The notes: generated by a model from the sequence alone, not told the origin. Positions 37,445-46,060 are shown, numbered from the stretch's first letter. The stretch: 51,773 bases of DNA from Colwellia sp. (GCA_016765685.1 JAESPR010000063.1:1-51773); one strand, 5' to 3'. Numbers and translations are program-made.

Positions 37445-37475
37445 GGCAGCTGATAATTTCAGTTGCCTTTTTTTT
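37445..37475 (+). terminator. Rho-independent terminator beyond IS right end
   Basis: GGCAGCTGA-TAATT-TCAGTTGCC followed by T8, a 9-bp stem with one G-U pair, 12 bp outside the IS right end. No plus-strand gene ends between the IS and this hairpin, so it most simply belonged to the EF-hand gene before the IS inserted. Confidence 0.8.
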
Positions 37476-37562
37476 GTTGGTATTGAAAACTTATGATTAA
37501 AACATAGAGAAACTGTATTACTATTAATATTACAAAATTAATTCGATCAAATTAGGTTAGCT

Positions 37563-38501
37563 TTGAACATCAATAAATATTCTCCTTTTTTGTTGGCATG
37601 CTCAATGTTATTGCTGTCTCTTTTTACCAAACAGAGCTATGCAAATAGTGTCGGCCTAAGTTATGGTCAGCAGGAATATCAACTTGCTCTTACCGATAGC
37701 ACCGTTGTTTTAAAACCCATGGGCAGTGCGGTATCGCTGTCATTGGATTTAAGCGAAAACTGGCTGTTAGACTTTAATTATCAACAGTGGCAAGACGAAC
37801 AACCGTTTCAACAATTGTCTGTGGTATCGTTAGATAGTCAAACCTTTGGTATTAGTGTTAACTACTATGTTGATAATTGGTCTTATGCGGTGAGTTATAG
37901 CCGTTCTGATGTAGATACCGAAGTAAGCAGTAATAGGCAGCAAAGTAACTTTAGATCAGAAGAAATTATTTCTTCCTCAATTGGCGGCTCAGTTGGTTAT
38001 GGTTTGGCCAAAGGCAATTGGTTTTATAGCGCTTTAGTTAGCAGTTTATATAGTGAATGGGACTTTGATAAACAAGAAGGGGTTACCCTTTTGTCAGAGC
38101 AAGCAATGCTTGCACCGCCAATAAGAGTAGAGAAAATCGCGGGAAATTCCACTAGTTTATCAACGAGTGTATCGGTAGCTCATTTTTGGTCGATAGATGC
38201 TGAGCGTGGAGTTTTGTTGGGTACTTTACTTTCTTGGCATTATTTATTGTCAGGTGATAGCGTATTAATTAGTCGCAATGGCCGTAATGTTAATGCCAGC
38301 CGACAAAATACGAATAACCAAAGAGCATCGGCGAATGCTTCTTTAAATACTATTTCAGGAGATGATAGTTATGGTCAGTTTTCTCTTTATGCCTCCTATG
38401 ATTTATCACCGTCATGGTCAATAGACGTTGATAGCTCGATAAACATTGCCAGTGACTATAACGCTCGTACTTGGTCGATAAGTGTTGGTTATTTGTTTTA
38501 A
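37563..38501 (+). CDS. Predicted outer-membrane beta-barrel protein
   Basis: A 312-residue protein using a TTG start at 37563, supported by AGG six bases before it and a complete signal peptide (cleavage about residue 27, QSYA). The rest alternates polar and hydrophobic residues with many aromatic girdle positions, and ends in ...WSISVGYLF; a terminal Phe is the BAM recognition signal. The size suggests 10-12 strands. The family is not recognised; autotransporter-barrel-like and OmpA-like proteins are possible. It is convergent with the ECF sigma operon. Confidence 0.72.
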   Translation: MNINKYSPFLLACSMLLLSLFTKQSYANSVGLSYGQQEYQLALTDSTVVLKPMGSAVSLSLDLSENWLLDFNYQQWQDEQPFQQLSVVSLDSQTFGISVNYYVDNWSYAVSYSRSDVDTEVSSNRQQSNFRSEEIISSSIGGSVGYGLAKGNWFYSALVSSLYSEWDFDKQEGVTLLSEQAMLAPPIRVEKIAGNSTSLSTSVSVAHFWSIDAERGVLLGTLLSWHYLLSGDSVLISRNGRNVNASRQNTNNQRASANASLNTISGDDSYGQFSLYASYDLSPSWSIDVDSSINIASDYNARTWSISVGYLF

Positions 38502-38550
38502 CTTATGTTTTAGTTTAGGTTTTAACTTAAGTTTAAGAAACACAAACTGA

Positions 38551-38997
38551 TTAGCCACGTTTTCTAGTTTGTTTTTGATTTTTTCGCATCATTTTTTGAC
38601 GATTTTGTTTGTTAAATTTTTCCATTAACTGTCGCTGTTTATTCATTGGTAGCCGTTGAAAATTTTTATGGGCATCACGCAATTGTTGCTGTTGCGCCGT
38701 GGGTATGCGTTTAAATTTGTCGAATTGTTGTTTAAGTTTTGTTTGCTGTGTTGGCGTTAATTTTTGCCATTGCTCAAACTTATTTACTAATAGTTCACGC
38801 TTTTGACTGTCCATAGCAATCCAGCGATTGGCACCTAGTTGCAGTTTTTGTTGTTTATCTGCCGGCAATTGTTGCCACTGCGTTGAAAACTGTTTTAGAA
38901 CGGTTTGTTCTTCACCCGAAAGCGCATCCCATGTTACCGCTTGAACTGCAGGCACGAAAATGAAACTAGCAAGTATGATTCTGAGTGATTTAAGCAT
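38551..38997 (-). CDS. DUF3106 exported protein
   Basis: A 148-residue protein starting at the ATG at 38997, nine bases after a perfect AGGAGG; the ATG at 39006 is too close to that site. A signal peptide ends about residue 18 (VPAVQA). The mature part repeats 'W..L...Q...L..F...W..L....' units (EEQTVLKQFSTQWQQLPADK, KRELLVNKFEQWQKLTPTQQ) characteristic of DUF3106, and ends in a highly basic tail. DUF3106 genes commonly lie in ECF sigma operons; the role is unknown. It overlaps the upstream gene by 8 bp. Confidence 0.85.
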   Translation of the reverse strand: MLKSLRIILASFIFVPAVQAVTWDALSGEEQTVLKQFSTQWQQLPADKQQKLQLGANRWIAMDSQKRELLVNKFEQWQKLTPTQQTKLKQQFDKFKRIPTAQQQQLRDAHKNFQRLPMNKQRQLMEKFNKQNRQKMMRKNQKQTRKRG

Positions 38998-39325
38998 TAA
39001 TTTCATCCTCCTTGTTATTACTTTTGATCGTATTATTAGATGGATTCGTTTTAACCTTAGAGCCAGCTTTATCTTCGTCTGGCTTTGTTGAACTCGGTTT
39101 ATTTGCCTTAACTTGTTCATCTTTAATGTGTCCGCTATCTATTTCGTTGTCTTGCGTTTTGGCTGGCACCGCCTTAAAATCTAACGGCCCTACTAATTCG
39201 CCATTAACTTCAACCAACTCCGCCAAATATTCCAAAAAGGCCATATTAGGTTGCTTTTCAGCAGCTTGCACCATAAAAAAGCAAGTTGCTGTTAATAAGA
39301 TGCTATAAAAACGCATCTTGTTCAT
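38990..39325 (-). CDS. Small exported protein of ECF operon
   Basis: About 111 residues. A signal peptide (FYSILLTATCFFMVQAA) is followed by FLEYLAELVEVNGELVGPLDF and then a long Lys/Asp/Asn-rich tail with low complexity. The FLEYLxE...GELVGPLDF core resembles small proteins found between an anti-sigma-like gene and DUF3106 in related operons, with no known activity. The start could be the ATG at 39316. It overlaps both neighbours (23 bp with the membrane protein, 8 bp with DUF3106), so translation is tightly coupled. Confidence 0.65.
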   Translation of the reverse strand: MNKMRFYSILLTATCFFMVQAAEKQPNMAFLEYLAELVEVNGELVGPLDFKAVPAKTQDNEIDSGHIKDEQVKANKPSSTKPDEDKAGSKVKTNPSNNTIKSNNKEDEINA

Positions 39326-39782
39326 TTTGTGCCAACCAAGTAACAAAGTCTAAATCCTCTAATAATGCTAAATCTTCATTAGGTATGTCTAAATTGAACA
39401 TCGCTGAGGGGAGTGCGGGTATTGGCGCTACTTGTAATGCTTTAAACGACACAGTAACCACAAGCGCCAGTGCTATCGGCGTTATTATTTTTAACCCTAA
39501 GACTGAAAAGTAACGATTCAATATTGTTTGAATTACTGGTTTAACTACTTCTTTAACTATGCGGATATCCAATGAAAACTTTGATTTATTAGATTTTAGT
39601 TCGTCAGGTTTTAGTTTGGCTAAAGCGTTATTCCTCGCTTGGGCAAGGTCGGCTAAAACCTGCTCAGGTAACTTGTCAGCTGATTGTGTTAGCGCTGCGT
39701 TCACCTGTTTTGAAATGATTTGTTCATCATTACTTGCGTGGTTTTGCTTGTGTTTATGGCTGTTAGAAGGCGATTTCATCAT
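39303..39782 (-). CDS. Single-pass membrane protein, probable anti-sigma factor
   Basis: A 159-residue protein. Residues 1-90 are polar, charged and probably cytoplasmic; one membrane helix (ITPIALALVVTVSFKAL) lies at about 101-120; a short periplasmic end contains DLDFVTWLAQNEQDAFL. Its position directly after an ECF sigma gene with a 17-20 bp overlap, and its topology, are those of anti-sigma factors, though no ZAS zinc motif (HxxxCxxC) is present. DUF3619-like is a possible family. ATG at 39782 or 39779. Confidence 0.65.
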   Translation of the reverse strand: MMKSPSNSHKHKQNHASNDEQIISKQVNAALTQSADKLPEQVLADLAQARNNALAKLKPDELKSNKSKFSLDIRIVKEVVKPVIQTILNRYFSVLGLKIITPIALALVVTVSFKALQVAPIPALPSAMFNLDIPNEDLALLEDLDFVTWLAQNEQDAFL

Positions 39783-40398
39783 CTTCCCCCATTAAGGTTC
39801 TTAATTTGTTTAGCGCTCTAAAATAATGGGTTTTTACACTACCTGCAGAGCAGCCCATTATTTCTGCTGTTTCCTTTACTGATAATCCTTCCCAACTGCG
39901 CAGTAAAAAACACTGCTGCTGTTTTTCTGAGAGCTGCTGCAAACTTGCTAACGCCAACCCTTGCTGCCTTATTTTGGTTAATTCATCTTCTGGGCTAGTA
40001 TTGTCGCTGCCAAAATCAAGTGTTACAGGCCATGGTTCGCTTTCTTCTGAAACCTGAGGTGACTTCCAAAAAAATACTAAACTCTTTACTTTTTGGTGCC
40101 GGTGCCAATCTCTGATCTTGTTTTTTAATATTTTATAAAATAGCGGTTTCCATTCATTTGACGGCCGATTTTGATACTTAGTCACTAACTTAATCATGGT
40201 ATCTTGCAACAAATCTAAGGCATCGGCATGACTACCCACAGATAACAAAGCTAAGTGATAGGCTTTTTTTTCTATCTCTTGCAGGAACACCGCCATGGAA
40301 ATATCTGACGCTTTTGCTGCAAGGGTAGAATTAGTTGTGGTCAAAGGAATCGTTTCAACTTCATTTAAGTTAATCTTTTGACAATAATCTTGATCCAT
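39763..40398 (-). CDS. ECF-type RNA polymerase sigma factor
   Basis: A 211-residue sigma-70 of the extracytoplasmic-function class. Region 2 (ADALDLLQDTMIKLVTKYQ) binds the -10 element, and region 4 (LSEKQQQCFLLRSWEGLSVKETAEIMGCSAGSVKTHYFRAL) is a clear helix-turn-helix. The start is uncertain: the ATG at 40398 gives about 33 extra residues before the domain, and the ATG at 40296 gives almost none. It leads a four-gene operon with the membrane protein, exported protein and DUF3106. The operon lies between mutY and yggX. Confidence 0.87.
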   Translation of the reverse strand: MDQDYCQKINLNEVETIPLTTTNSTLAAKASDISMAVFLQEIEKKAYHLALLSVGSHADALDLLQDTMIKLVTKYQNRPSNEWKPLFYKILKNKIRDWHRHQKVKSLVFFWKSPQVSEESEPWPVTLDFGSDNTSPEDELTKIRQQGLALASLQQLSEKQQQCFLLRSWEGLSVKETAEIMGCSAGSVKTHYFRALNKLRTLMGEDDEIAF

Positions 40399-40514
40399 AA
40401 AAGCCGTAATTACAATAGAGAGTGCTAAACAAGTACTAAACAAAAATATAACTTTTCTTTGTCACTACTTAATTAAACGTGTCAATATAGTTTTGGTTGA
40501 CAGCTAAGTGAACT

Positions 40515-41621
40515 TTATTTCATGTCAAGTTGATGGTTATTGGTTAATACCGTCAATATTTTTTTGGTTGAAGCGGCAAGGCCAACGGATTCTTCTTTAT
40601 TTAAGTTATACCATTTTTGACTGTTAGGCTGTTGTATCTCTTGTTTATCTATTAGTTGGCAATCAATAACAATGGGCTGAATATCTAAATGGAAATGACT
40701 AAAAGTGTGTCTAAAAGCCGTTAGCTCCAATTGTTGAGTTGCTTTTAAACCAAGGCTAAACAACAGTTTAGGGATTTGTGCTTGCTCGGTTACTTCTAAA
40801 AAACACCAAAGCCCTCCCCATATGCCTACTGGCGGGCGTTTATCCATTAATACTTTGTTGATGTTTTTGTCCATGAGCCGAGGAATAACCATAATAGTGC
40901 TTTTCTCTGGGATTTTTTTCTTAGGCTTTTTCTGTGGAAAATTGGCTTGTTCAGAGCTGACAAAAGCTAAACAACTTGTTTCAAGCGGGCATATTTCACA
41001 CTGTGGTTTGCTGCGGGTACAAACGGTGGCGCCTAAATCCATCATTGCTTGGGTATAAAAACCGGTGTCGGTTGCCGGCGTTAGCACTTCAGAAAGTTGC
41101 CACAATTTTTTATCAAATTTGGCTAAGCCATTATAACCTTCCACCAAATAATTTCGCGCAAGCACACGCTTTACATTGCCATCTAAAATAGGGTGATGTT
41201 GATTTAACGCTAAAGCTAAAATAGCCCCCGCGGTAGAGCGCCCAATACCGGGCAAGGCGATCACTTGTTCTATTTGCTCTGGAAAAATGCCTTGATGCTC
41301 ATTAATAATTAATTTTGCCGCTTTATGCAAATTGCGGGCGCGGGCGTAATAACCTAAACCGGTCCAGTGATGTAGTACGGTATCTTCATCAGCATTAGCT
41401 AACGCTTTTATAGTTGGGAAACTTGCCATAAACCGTTGGTAATAGGGAATAACCGTGGTTACTTGGGTTTGTTGCAACATAATTTCAGAAACCCAAACAC
41501 GGTAGGGCGTTTTATTTTGCTGCCAAGGTAAATGCTTTCTGCCTTGCTGGTGATACCAAGTCACTACTTGTTGACTAAATTTTTTTGCCGAATCAGCGGA
41601 TATGTTAGTTTTTGTTTGCAT
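40515..41621 (-). CDS. mutY: A/G-specific adenine glycosylase
   Basis: A 368-residue MutY. Catalytic Glu46 lies in [13 protein letters not shown], the helix-hairpin-helix is [13 protein letters not shown] (about 123-135), catalytic Asp147 lies in [12 protein letters not shown], and the [4Fe-4S] cysteines are Cys201, 208, 211 and 217 (C-x6-C-x2-C-x5-C). The C-terminal NUDIX-like domain, about 235-360, recognises 8-oxoguanine. It removes A opposite 8-oxoG. It is divergent from yggL-trmB, as in E. coli, but yggX does not follow directly. Confidence 0.95.
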   Translation of the reverse strand: MQTKTNISADSAKKFSQQVVTWYHQQGRKHLPWQQNKTPYRVWVSEIMLQQTQVTTVIPYYQRFMASFPTIKALANADEDTVLHHWTGLGYYARARNLHKAAKLIINEHQGIFPEQIEQVIALPGIGRSTAGAILALALNQHHPILDGNVKRVLARNYLVEGYNGLAKFDKKLWQLSEVLTPATDTGFYTQAMMDLGATVCTRSKPQCEICPLETSCLAFVSSEQANFPQKKPKKKIPEKSTIMVIPRLMDKNINKVLMDKRPPVGIWGGLWCFLEVTEQAQIPKLLFSLGLKATQQLELTAFRHTFSHFHLDIQPIVIDCQLIDKQEIQQPNSQKWYNLNKEESVGLAASTKKILTVLTNNHQLDMK

Positions 41622-41795
41622 AGTTAGTCAGGTTAATAGTGTGGTTAATTCGATTTTGAACGCTAGTGTAACTAACTTAACTGCTGTCCTCAATATTTGA
41701 AAAGAGCACTATAAAAAATCTGTTTGTTTCTTTAATACAGTCCGTCGTATAATGGCGGCATTTGATCCATGTGTATAAATTAATAAGGTGTTCCG

Positions 41796-42134
41796 ATGAA
41801 ATTAGATGCAAAAAATCGTAGTCGTCGTTTACGAAAAAAATTACGTGTAGATGAGTTTAAAGAATTAGGCTTTGATGTTGCTTGGCAGCTAAAAGACGAT
41901 ATTAATGGAGATGAGCTTGATGCTTTTATCGACAAATTTTTTGCTGAGGTTATTCAGCCCAATGGTTTAGGTTTTGGCGGTGAAGGTGATACTTTATGGC
42001 ATGGTTTAATTTGCACCCAAAACTTAGGTTCATGTACCGATGAAAATCGTGCAGCGGTTGAAAAGTGGTTGAACGATAATGGCGCAACTTCAGTGGCAGT
42101 GAGTCCTTTATACGATGTTTGGTGGGCTGAATAA
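41796..42134 (+). CDS. yggL: YggL-family ribosome-associated protein (DUF469)
   Basis: A 112-residue protein matching YggL throughout: RSRRLRKKLRVDEFKELGFDV at the start, NGLGFGGEGD in the middle and SPLYDVWW at the end. YggL binds the 50S subunit; its precise role is not settled. AAGG lies before the ATG. It is first of a yggL-trmB pair, divergent from mutY. Confidence 0.92.
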   Translation: MKLDAKNRSRRLRKKLRVDEFKELGFDVAWQLKDDINGDELDAFIDKFFAEVIQPNGLGFGGEGDTLWHGLICTQNLGSCTDENRAAVEKWLNDNGATSVAVSPLYDVWWAE

Positions 42135-42259
42135 CTTTATTCGTTATAAATGAACTTTAGTCGGCATTGTCGGCAATATTTATTTAGAATAAAGAGGTGG
42201 TAGTAAACGTCAACTTTCAAGTTGTAAGTAATGAGTTTCAAAGTAAAAGATTAGATAAA

Positions 42260-42994
42260 ATGACAGATAAAACAGAAAAAAAACATAAAACCTTAGAGCA
42301 AGCACAGCAAGAAGGTAAGTATATTCGCAAAGTGCGTAGTTTTGTAAAACGTGAAGGTAGGTTAACCAAAGGTCAAGAGCGTGCTTTAACCGAACATTGG
42401 CAAACCATAGGTTTGAATCATGGTGACGGCTTAATTGATATAAAAGCATTATTTGGTAATGACAACCCTGTGGTGCTAGAAATAGGCTTTGGTATGGGTA
42501 AGTCATTAGTTGAAATGGCAAAAGCGGCTCCGCAGATAAACTTTATTGGGGTGGAAGTGCATAAACCCGGTGTCGGCGCTTGCATTTCATTAGCCGTTGA
42601 GCAAGGTGTTGAAAACTTGAAAGTGTATGAGCACGATGCTATTGAAATACTTGCTGACTGTATTCCTGAAAACTCGTTAACTACTGTGCAGTTGTTTTTT
42701 CCTGATCCTTGGCATAAAAAGAAGCATCATAAGCGCCGCATTGTTTCTGCTGATTTTGTCGAAACACTTCGTAAAAAACTTAACGTTGGTGGCGTTTTTC
42801 ATATGGCGACAGATTGGGAAAACTATGCAGAATGTATGTTAGAAGATATGCAAAGCGCGCAGGGTTATAAAAATTTATCGACCAATAACGATTATGTGCC
42901 ACGTCCAGATTCGCGGCCACTAACCAAATTTGAAAATAGAGGGCAGCGCTTAGGTCATGGTGTTTGGGATTTACAGTTTGAGCGTGTAGATTAA
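42260..42994 (+). CDS. trmB: tRNA (guanine-N7-)-methyltransferase
   Basis: A 244-residue TrmB, starting at the ATG at 42260 rather than at a GTG at 42197. [21 protein letters not shown] is the family N-terminus, [16 protein letters not shown] binds S-adenosylmethionine, and [18 protein letters not shown] is the diagnostic TrmB motif; TKFENRG lies near the end. It methylates G46 in the tRNA variable loop. It lies 125 bp downstream of yggL on the same strand. Confidence 0.95.
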   Translation: MTDKTEKKHKTLEQAQQEGKYIRKVRSFVKREGRLTKGQERALTEHWQTIGLNHGDGLIDIKALFGNDNPVVLEIGFGMGKSLVEMAKAAPQINFIGVEVHKPGVGACISLAVEQGVENLKVYEHDAIEILADCIPENSLTTVQLFFPDPWHKKKHHKRRIVSADFVETLRKKLNVGGVFHMATDWENYAECMLEDMQSAQGYKNLSTNNDYVPRPDSRPLTKFENRGQRLGHGVWDLQFERVD

Positions 42995-43052
42995 AAAGTT
43001 GAAAAACTTAAAAATCTGACAAAAGGTAACTATAGTAAATAAAGAGGTGTTT

Positions 43053-43784
43053 ATGCGAAATACTATAAAGAGTACTCTTTGTTTATTATTGGTCTGCTTT
43101 TTAGCAAATGGTCAAGCACAACCAATACCAGAATTAAGTAGACCTACGATAGTTTTAGGTACTACTAATGCTATTGAAACGCCTTTGTATCAAAAGGCTT
43201 TTCGAGTACTTACTTCGGCATTTGATGCGCTTGGCTATCGTTTAGTGATAAAAACATTGCCAAATAAGCGTAGTTTATTGTGGGCGAACTCAGGTAAAAT
43301 TGATGGCGAGCTTTTTCGTATCAGTGAGCTAAATTTAACTGAGTTTGATCAGCTAAGCCAAGTAAATGAACCATTATTTGTTATTGATCAAACAGTTTTC
43401 AGTAAACAAAAAATTAACGTGTCGGGGTGGGATAGCTTAAAAGAGTATGTACTAACTTATGAGCGTGGTACTAGATTTATTGAAAAAAAGCATGATAAAT
43501 TTAAAGGTACAATATTAGTTAACAGCACACAGCAAGCAATGGCGTTGATATACCATGATCGCGCTGATATCACCATCACTAGCCGTGAAACAGGTAATAA
43601 AGCGTTATTGAAAAACAAGTTGTTTGCCAAGGTTGTTTTACCGCAATTCCCCCCATTAACGACCATTACTTTACATACCTACATTAACAAAAATAATCAC
43701 CCCTACTTAGCGCAAGAGCTTAGTAAACAATTGGTTGCTATGAAATGTGATGGCTCATTTGAACGCTTAATTTCAAATCAATAA
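43053..43784 (+). CDS. Periplasmic solute-binding-like protein
   Basis: A 243-residue protein with a signal peptide ending about residue 22 (LANGQA), then a SBP_bac_3-like fold: IVLGTTNAIETPLYQKAFRV and the hinge/ligand segments DQTVFSK and RADITITSRETGNKALL. No transporter genes are adjacent, and such stand-alone proteins in Colwellia relatives often act as sensors or have unknown roles. AAAGAGG lies five bases before the ATG; a GTG at 43047 is less likely. There is one late Cys. Confidence 0.72.
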   Translation: MRNTIKSTLCLLLVCFLANGQAQPIPELSRPTIVLGTTNAIETPLYQKAFRVLTSAFDALGYRLVIKTLPNKRSLLWANSGKIDGELFRISELNLTEFDQLSQVNEPLFVIDQTVFSKQKINVSGWDSLKEYVLTYERGTRFIEKKHDKFKGTILVNSTQQAMALIYHDRADITITSRETGNKALLKNKLFAKVVLPQFPPLTTITLHTYINKNNHPYLAQELSKQLVAMKCDGSFERLISNQ

Positions 43785-43792
43785 CATTTTCT

Positions 43793-44137
43793 TTAACGTG
43801 ATGTTTTGTCTTGTTCGATAAAAAATAAATGTTGGCTATTGCGTAAGTTTCCTGTGCTTTGTAGCCATTGCTCATCAATTATTTCTCTATTTAAAGCCGC
43901 TTGTAATATGCGGCTTTGGTATTGAGTCCAGTAAAAAATAGTGGCAGCTTGGTGACAATCATTATTTGGGTATAAATCACTGCGCGTTTCATTTAGCTCA
44001 TTAATAATGTCGCTAATCACCTTATCTTTAAGTTCGTCTTCAATTTTTCGTTTGAAACGGGTAAAGCGCTTCGCTTTAACTAATTGCCAGATTAGCCATG
44101 CTAAAGAAGCTAGTGCAAGTACTGCGATAATTTGCAT
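43793..44137 (-). CDS. Hypothetical membrane-anchored protein
   Basis: A 114-residue protein with one N-terminal membrane helix (IIAVLALASLAWLIWQLV) followed by a basic KRFTRFKRKIEDELKDK stretch and a soluble helical part with many Tyr, Trp and Gln residues. It is not recognised. It is convergent with the solute-binding gene across only 8 bp. Topology suggests the C-terminal part is cytoplasmic. Confidence 0.6.
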   Translation of the reverse strand: MQIIAVLALASLAWLIWQLVKAKRFTRFKRKIEDELKDKVISDIINELNETRSDLYPNNDCHQAATIFYWTQYQSRILQAALNREIIDEQWLQSTGNLRNSQHLFFIEQDKTSR

Positions 44138-44219
44138 TTGTGTTCTCTAAAAATAACGATAGAAGAATAATAACAATTTTTGCCGATAAAATATCTGATC
44201 TGCTGCATTTTATTCATTA

Positions 44220-44699
44220 TTAGGGTTTAAACTGAGCGCCTTCATGCATTAATAATTTAGCTTTCAAACCTAAAGCACCTGCGTAACCGGTTAATTTACC
44301 ATTGCTGCCAATCACTCGATGACAGGGCACAATTAGCCCTATGGGGTTGGCGCCATTGGCACTGCCTACTGCTCTTACCGCTTTTTCATTGTTGATTTCT
44401 TTAGCTAACCAAGTATAAGTTTTGGTATCACCTTGTTTAATGCTGCAAAGAGCCCGCCATACTTTTTGCTGAAAAGGTGTTCCTTGCGGAGCTAATAGCA
44501 AGTCAAAAACTTTCCTTTCACCCTTAAAGTATTCTGTTAATTGCTGACAAACAAGTTTGAATTTATCTGGACGTTTTTGATGTGCTGCGGGCTGGATAAA
44601 TTCTTTTTTACCTTCCATAAAGGTGAGCGAGGTTAAGCCTTGCTCATTTGCGGTTAGCGCTATTTCACCCAATGGCGAATTATAAAAAGTGTAATACAT
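44220..44699 (-). CDS. ogt: Methylated-DNA-protein cysteine methyltransferase
   Basis: A 159-residue Ogt. The active site is PCHRVIGSNGKLTGYAGAL, with the acceptor Cys126, and the DNA-binding HTH precedes it (TKTYTWLAKEI...AVRAVGSANG with the arginine finger). It repairs O6-methylguanine by suicidal transfer to the cysteine. The ATG at 44699 is preferred over a TTG at 44711. It is monocistronic; a pair of 17-bp direct repeats lies about 80 bp upstream. Confidence 0.93.
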   Translation of the reverse strand: MYYTFYNSPLGEIALTANEQGLTSLTFMEGKKEFIQPAAHQKRPDKFKLVCQQLTEYFKGERKVFDLLLAPQGTPFQQKVWRALCSIKQGDTKTYTWLAKEINNEKAVRAVGSANGANPIGLIVPCHRVIGSNGKLTGYAGALGLKAKLLMHEGAQFKP

Positions 44700-44780
44700 G
44701 TTAAATCTCAAAAATCATTCTATAAATTACTCATTACAATGACACTATTTCGCTATTTTTTAAATAATCAGGCAATCATT

Positions 44781-44818
44781 TTAACAATTCGTCAGCGTTT
44801 TTTAACAATACGTAAGCG
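44781..44818. repeat. Pair of 17-bp direct repeats, 21-bp period
   Basis: TTAACAATTCGTCAGCG (44781-44797) and TTAACAATACGTAAGCG (44802-44818) match at 15 of 17 bases, with starts 21 bp apart. They lie between ogt and the cytochrome remnant. Two-turn spacing suggests a dimeric regulator site, target gene unknown. Confidence 0.45.
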
Positions 44819-44886
44819 ATTAAGGTAACCACTGACATATAGTTAAAAGTGAAATTAACAAATACAAAAACAAGAGAAAAAATAAA

Positions 44887-45063
44887 ATGTACTTTACTCA
44901 GGTTTACACCGCATTAACCACATTTCAAACCAGTTTGATTTCGCTTAATAGCCGTTATGATCGTTATGCGCATGGTTATCATCACGCGTTAACTGAAAAT
45001 GAAGTGAAAGGTTTTAATATTTTAAAGCTTTACTGCTTCTTTTTCAGGCGGAAAGTTTGCTAA
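44887..45063 (+). pseudogene. Fragment of a MauG-like di-haem cytochrome c peroxidase
   Basis: The frame from 44887 reads TALTTFQTSLISLNSRYDRY, then AHGYHHALTENEVKGFNI, which matches the segment just before a CxxCH haem site in MauG/cytochrome c peroxidase relatives ('LNSRYDxYAxGxxxALTxxExxGxxxF'). After about 45020 it loses similarity and runs into the DUF4136 lipoprotein's end, stopping at 45063. No signal peptide or haem motif remains. The ATG may be fortuitous. Recognition is from memory of the family. Confidence 0.55.
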
Positions 45064-45588
45064 TAAGCGTTTAACTGTTGTCTGAACGGCGTGATTTTTT
45101 TGTGTCATTGAAAAATCATTATTCGACTCATAACTATCACTTCCATGCCAAATGGCTTGATTTTTATCACTTATATCAATGATTATTTTAGTTACCAGAC
45201 CTGCCTCACTACTAATAGGCACACTAGTAGCAATACCAATACTTGAATGACTGCCTATTCTTGCCGTACCAAAACCAATGCTAAACGATGAATTGCTCTG
45301 TTTTTCTTGTTGGCTAAAACTCACCTTTATGGTTAAGTCTGCGCTGTAATTATCAATGAAGTTATGCTTAGTTAAACCTTTGGCAATTAAGGTGGCATCA
45401 ATTGCTGTTTGAATTCGGTTTATCATAATAGGGTTGGCATCAATAGAGGTATCAGTTTCAGGACTATATTGATAACTGGTCAATAGTTGAAAGTTTGTCT
45501 TGGGATTAAAATCAATATGAGTCGTTGGCTTAACACTACAAGCCGTTAATAAGGTGAGTAAAAGGGAAATAATAACACGCTGTTTCAT
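45022..45588 (-). CDS. DUF4136 lipoprotein
   Basis: A 188-residue lipoprotein starting at the ATG at 45588 (a TTG at 45600 is in frame). The signal peptide ends at the lipobox LLTAC. The mature part, with HIDFNPKTNFQLLTSYQYSP at its start, GIGTARIG-like Gly-rich strands (SFSIGFGTARIGSHSSIGIA) and a C-terminal helix, matches DUF4136. The function is unknown. Its 3' end overlaps the cytochrome remnant frame, so the remnant was probably cut here. Confidence 0.8.
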   Translation of the reverse strand: MKQRVIISLLLTLLTACSVKPTTHIDFNPKTNFQLLTSYQYSPETDTSIDANPIMINRIQTAIDATLIAKGLTKHNFIDNYSADLTIKVSFSQQEKQSNSSFSIGFGTARIGSHSSIGIATSVPISSEAGLVTKIIIDISDKNQAIWHGSDSYESNNDFSMTQKNHAVQTTVKRLLANFPPEKEAVKL

Positions 45589-45747
45589 AAACGAGACCAA
45601 ATAGATTGCCTTAAAAAATCATCATAGCGCTAATATGTTATTTTATAAACCTAACTTTGTTAAATTACTTTTTGTTGTTGTTAACATCTTGTTAAATATA
45701 TTTATTACGGTTGACTTTTAGTTTTAACACGCCTTAAATGGGAGTAT

Positions 45748-46060
45748 ATACCCAAGCCACTTCAAGATGCGAGTTTCAGGTCGACTGAGAAAATCATGAT
45801 CAAGGCGCATCTTTTTATTAATGGTTGCTCCCTTAAAAAATGATGCAACGATGAGCAAGTTTTGCTCAGTCGTCCCCGTAGTGCTGGTTTAGAAACGTTT
45901 TATGCTGCGTTATTGATTTTGACAAGGACGCTACACGGATGTAGCTTTTTAGAGAATGCAGGAGCATATTCTCCTGAATAACCATTCTCTTCAATCAATG
46001 CCTTGCCTAAAAACGTTTCTAATTCCAGCTGAATCCTGCATCTTGAGGTGGTTTGGGTAT
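45748..46060. mobile_element. Non-coding foldback element with terminal inverted repeats (MITE-like)
   Basis: Ends 45748-45770 and 46038-46060 are inverted repeats matching at 21 of 23 positions; the outer tip is ATACCCAAGCCACTTCAAG. Inside, GCTGGTTTAGAAACGTTTT (about 45884-45902) pairs with its near inverse at about 46005-46025, and hairpins AGGAG...CTCCT and GAGCAA...TTGCTC occur. No protein is encoded. Such elements recur in Alteromonadales genomes (recalled, not checked). A two-base TA target duplication is possible at the ends. Confidence 0.75.
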
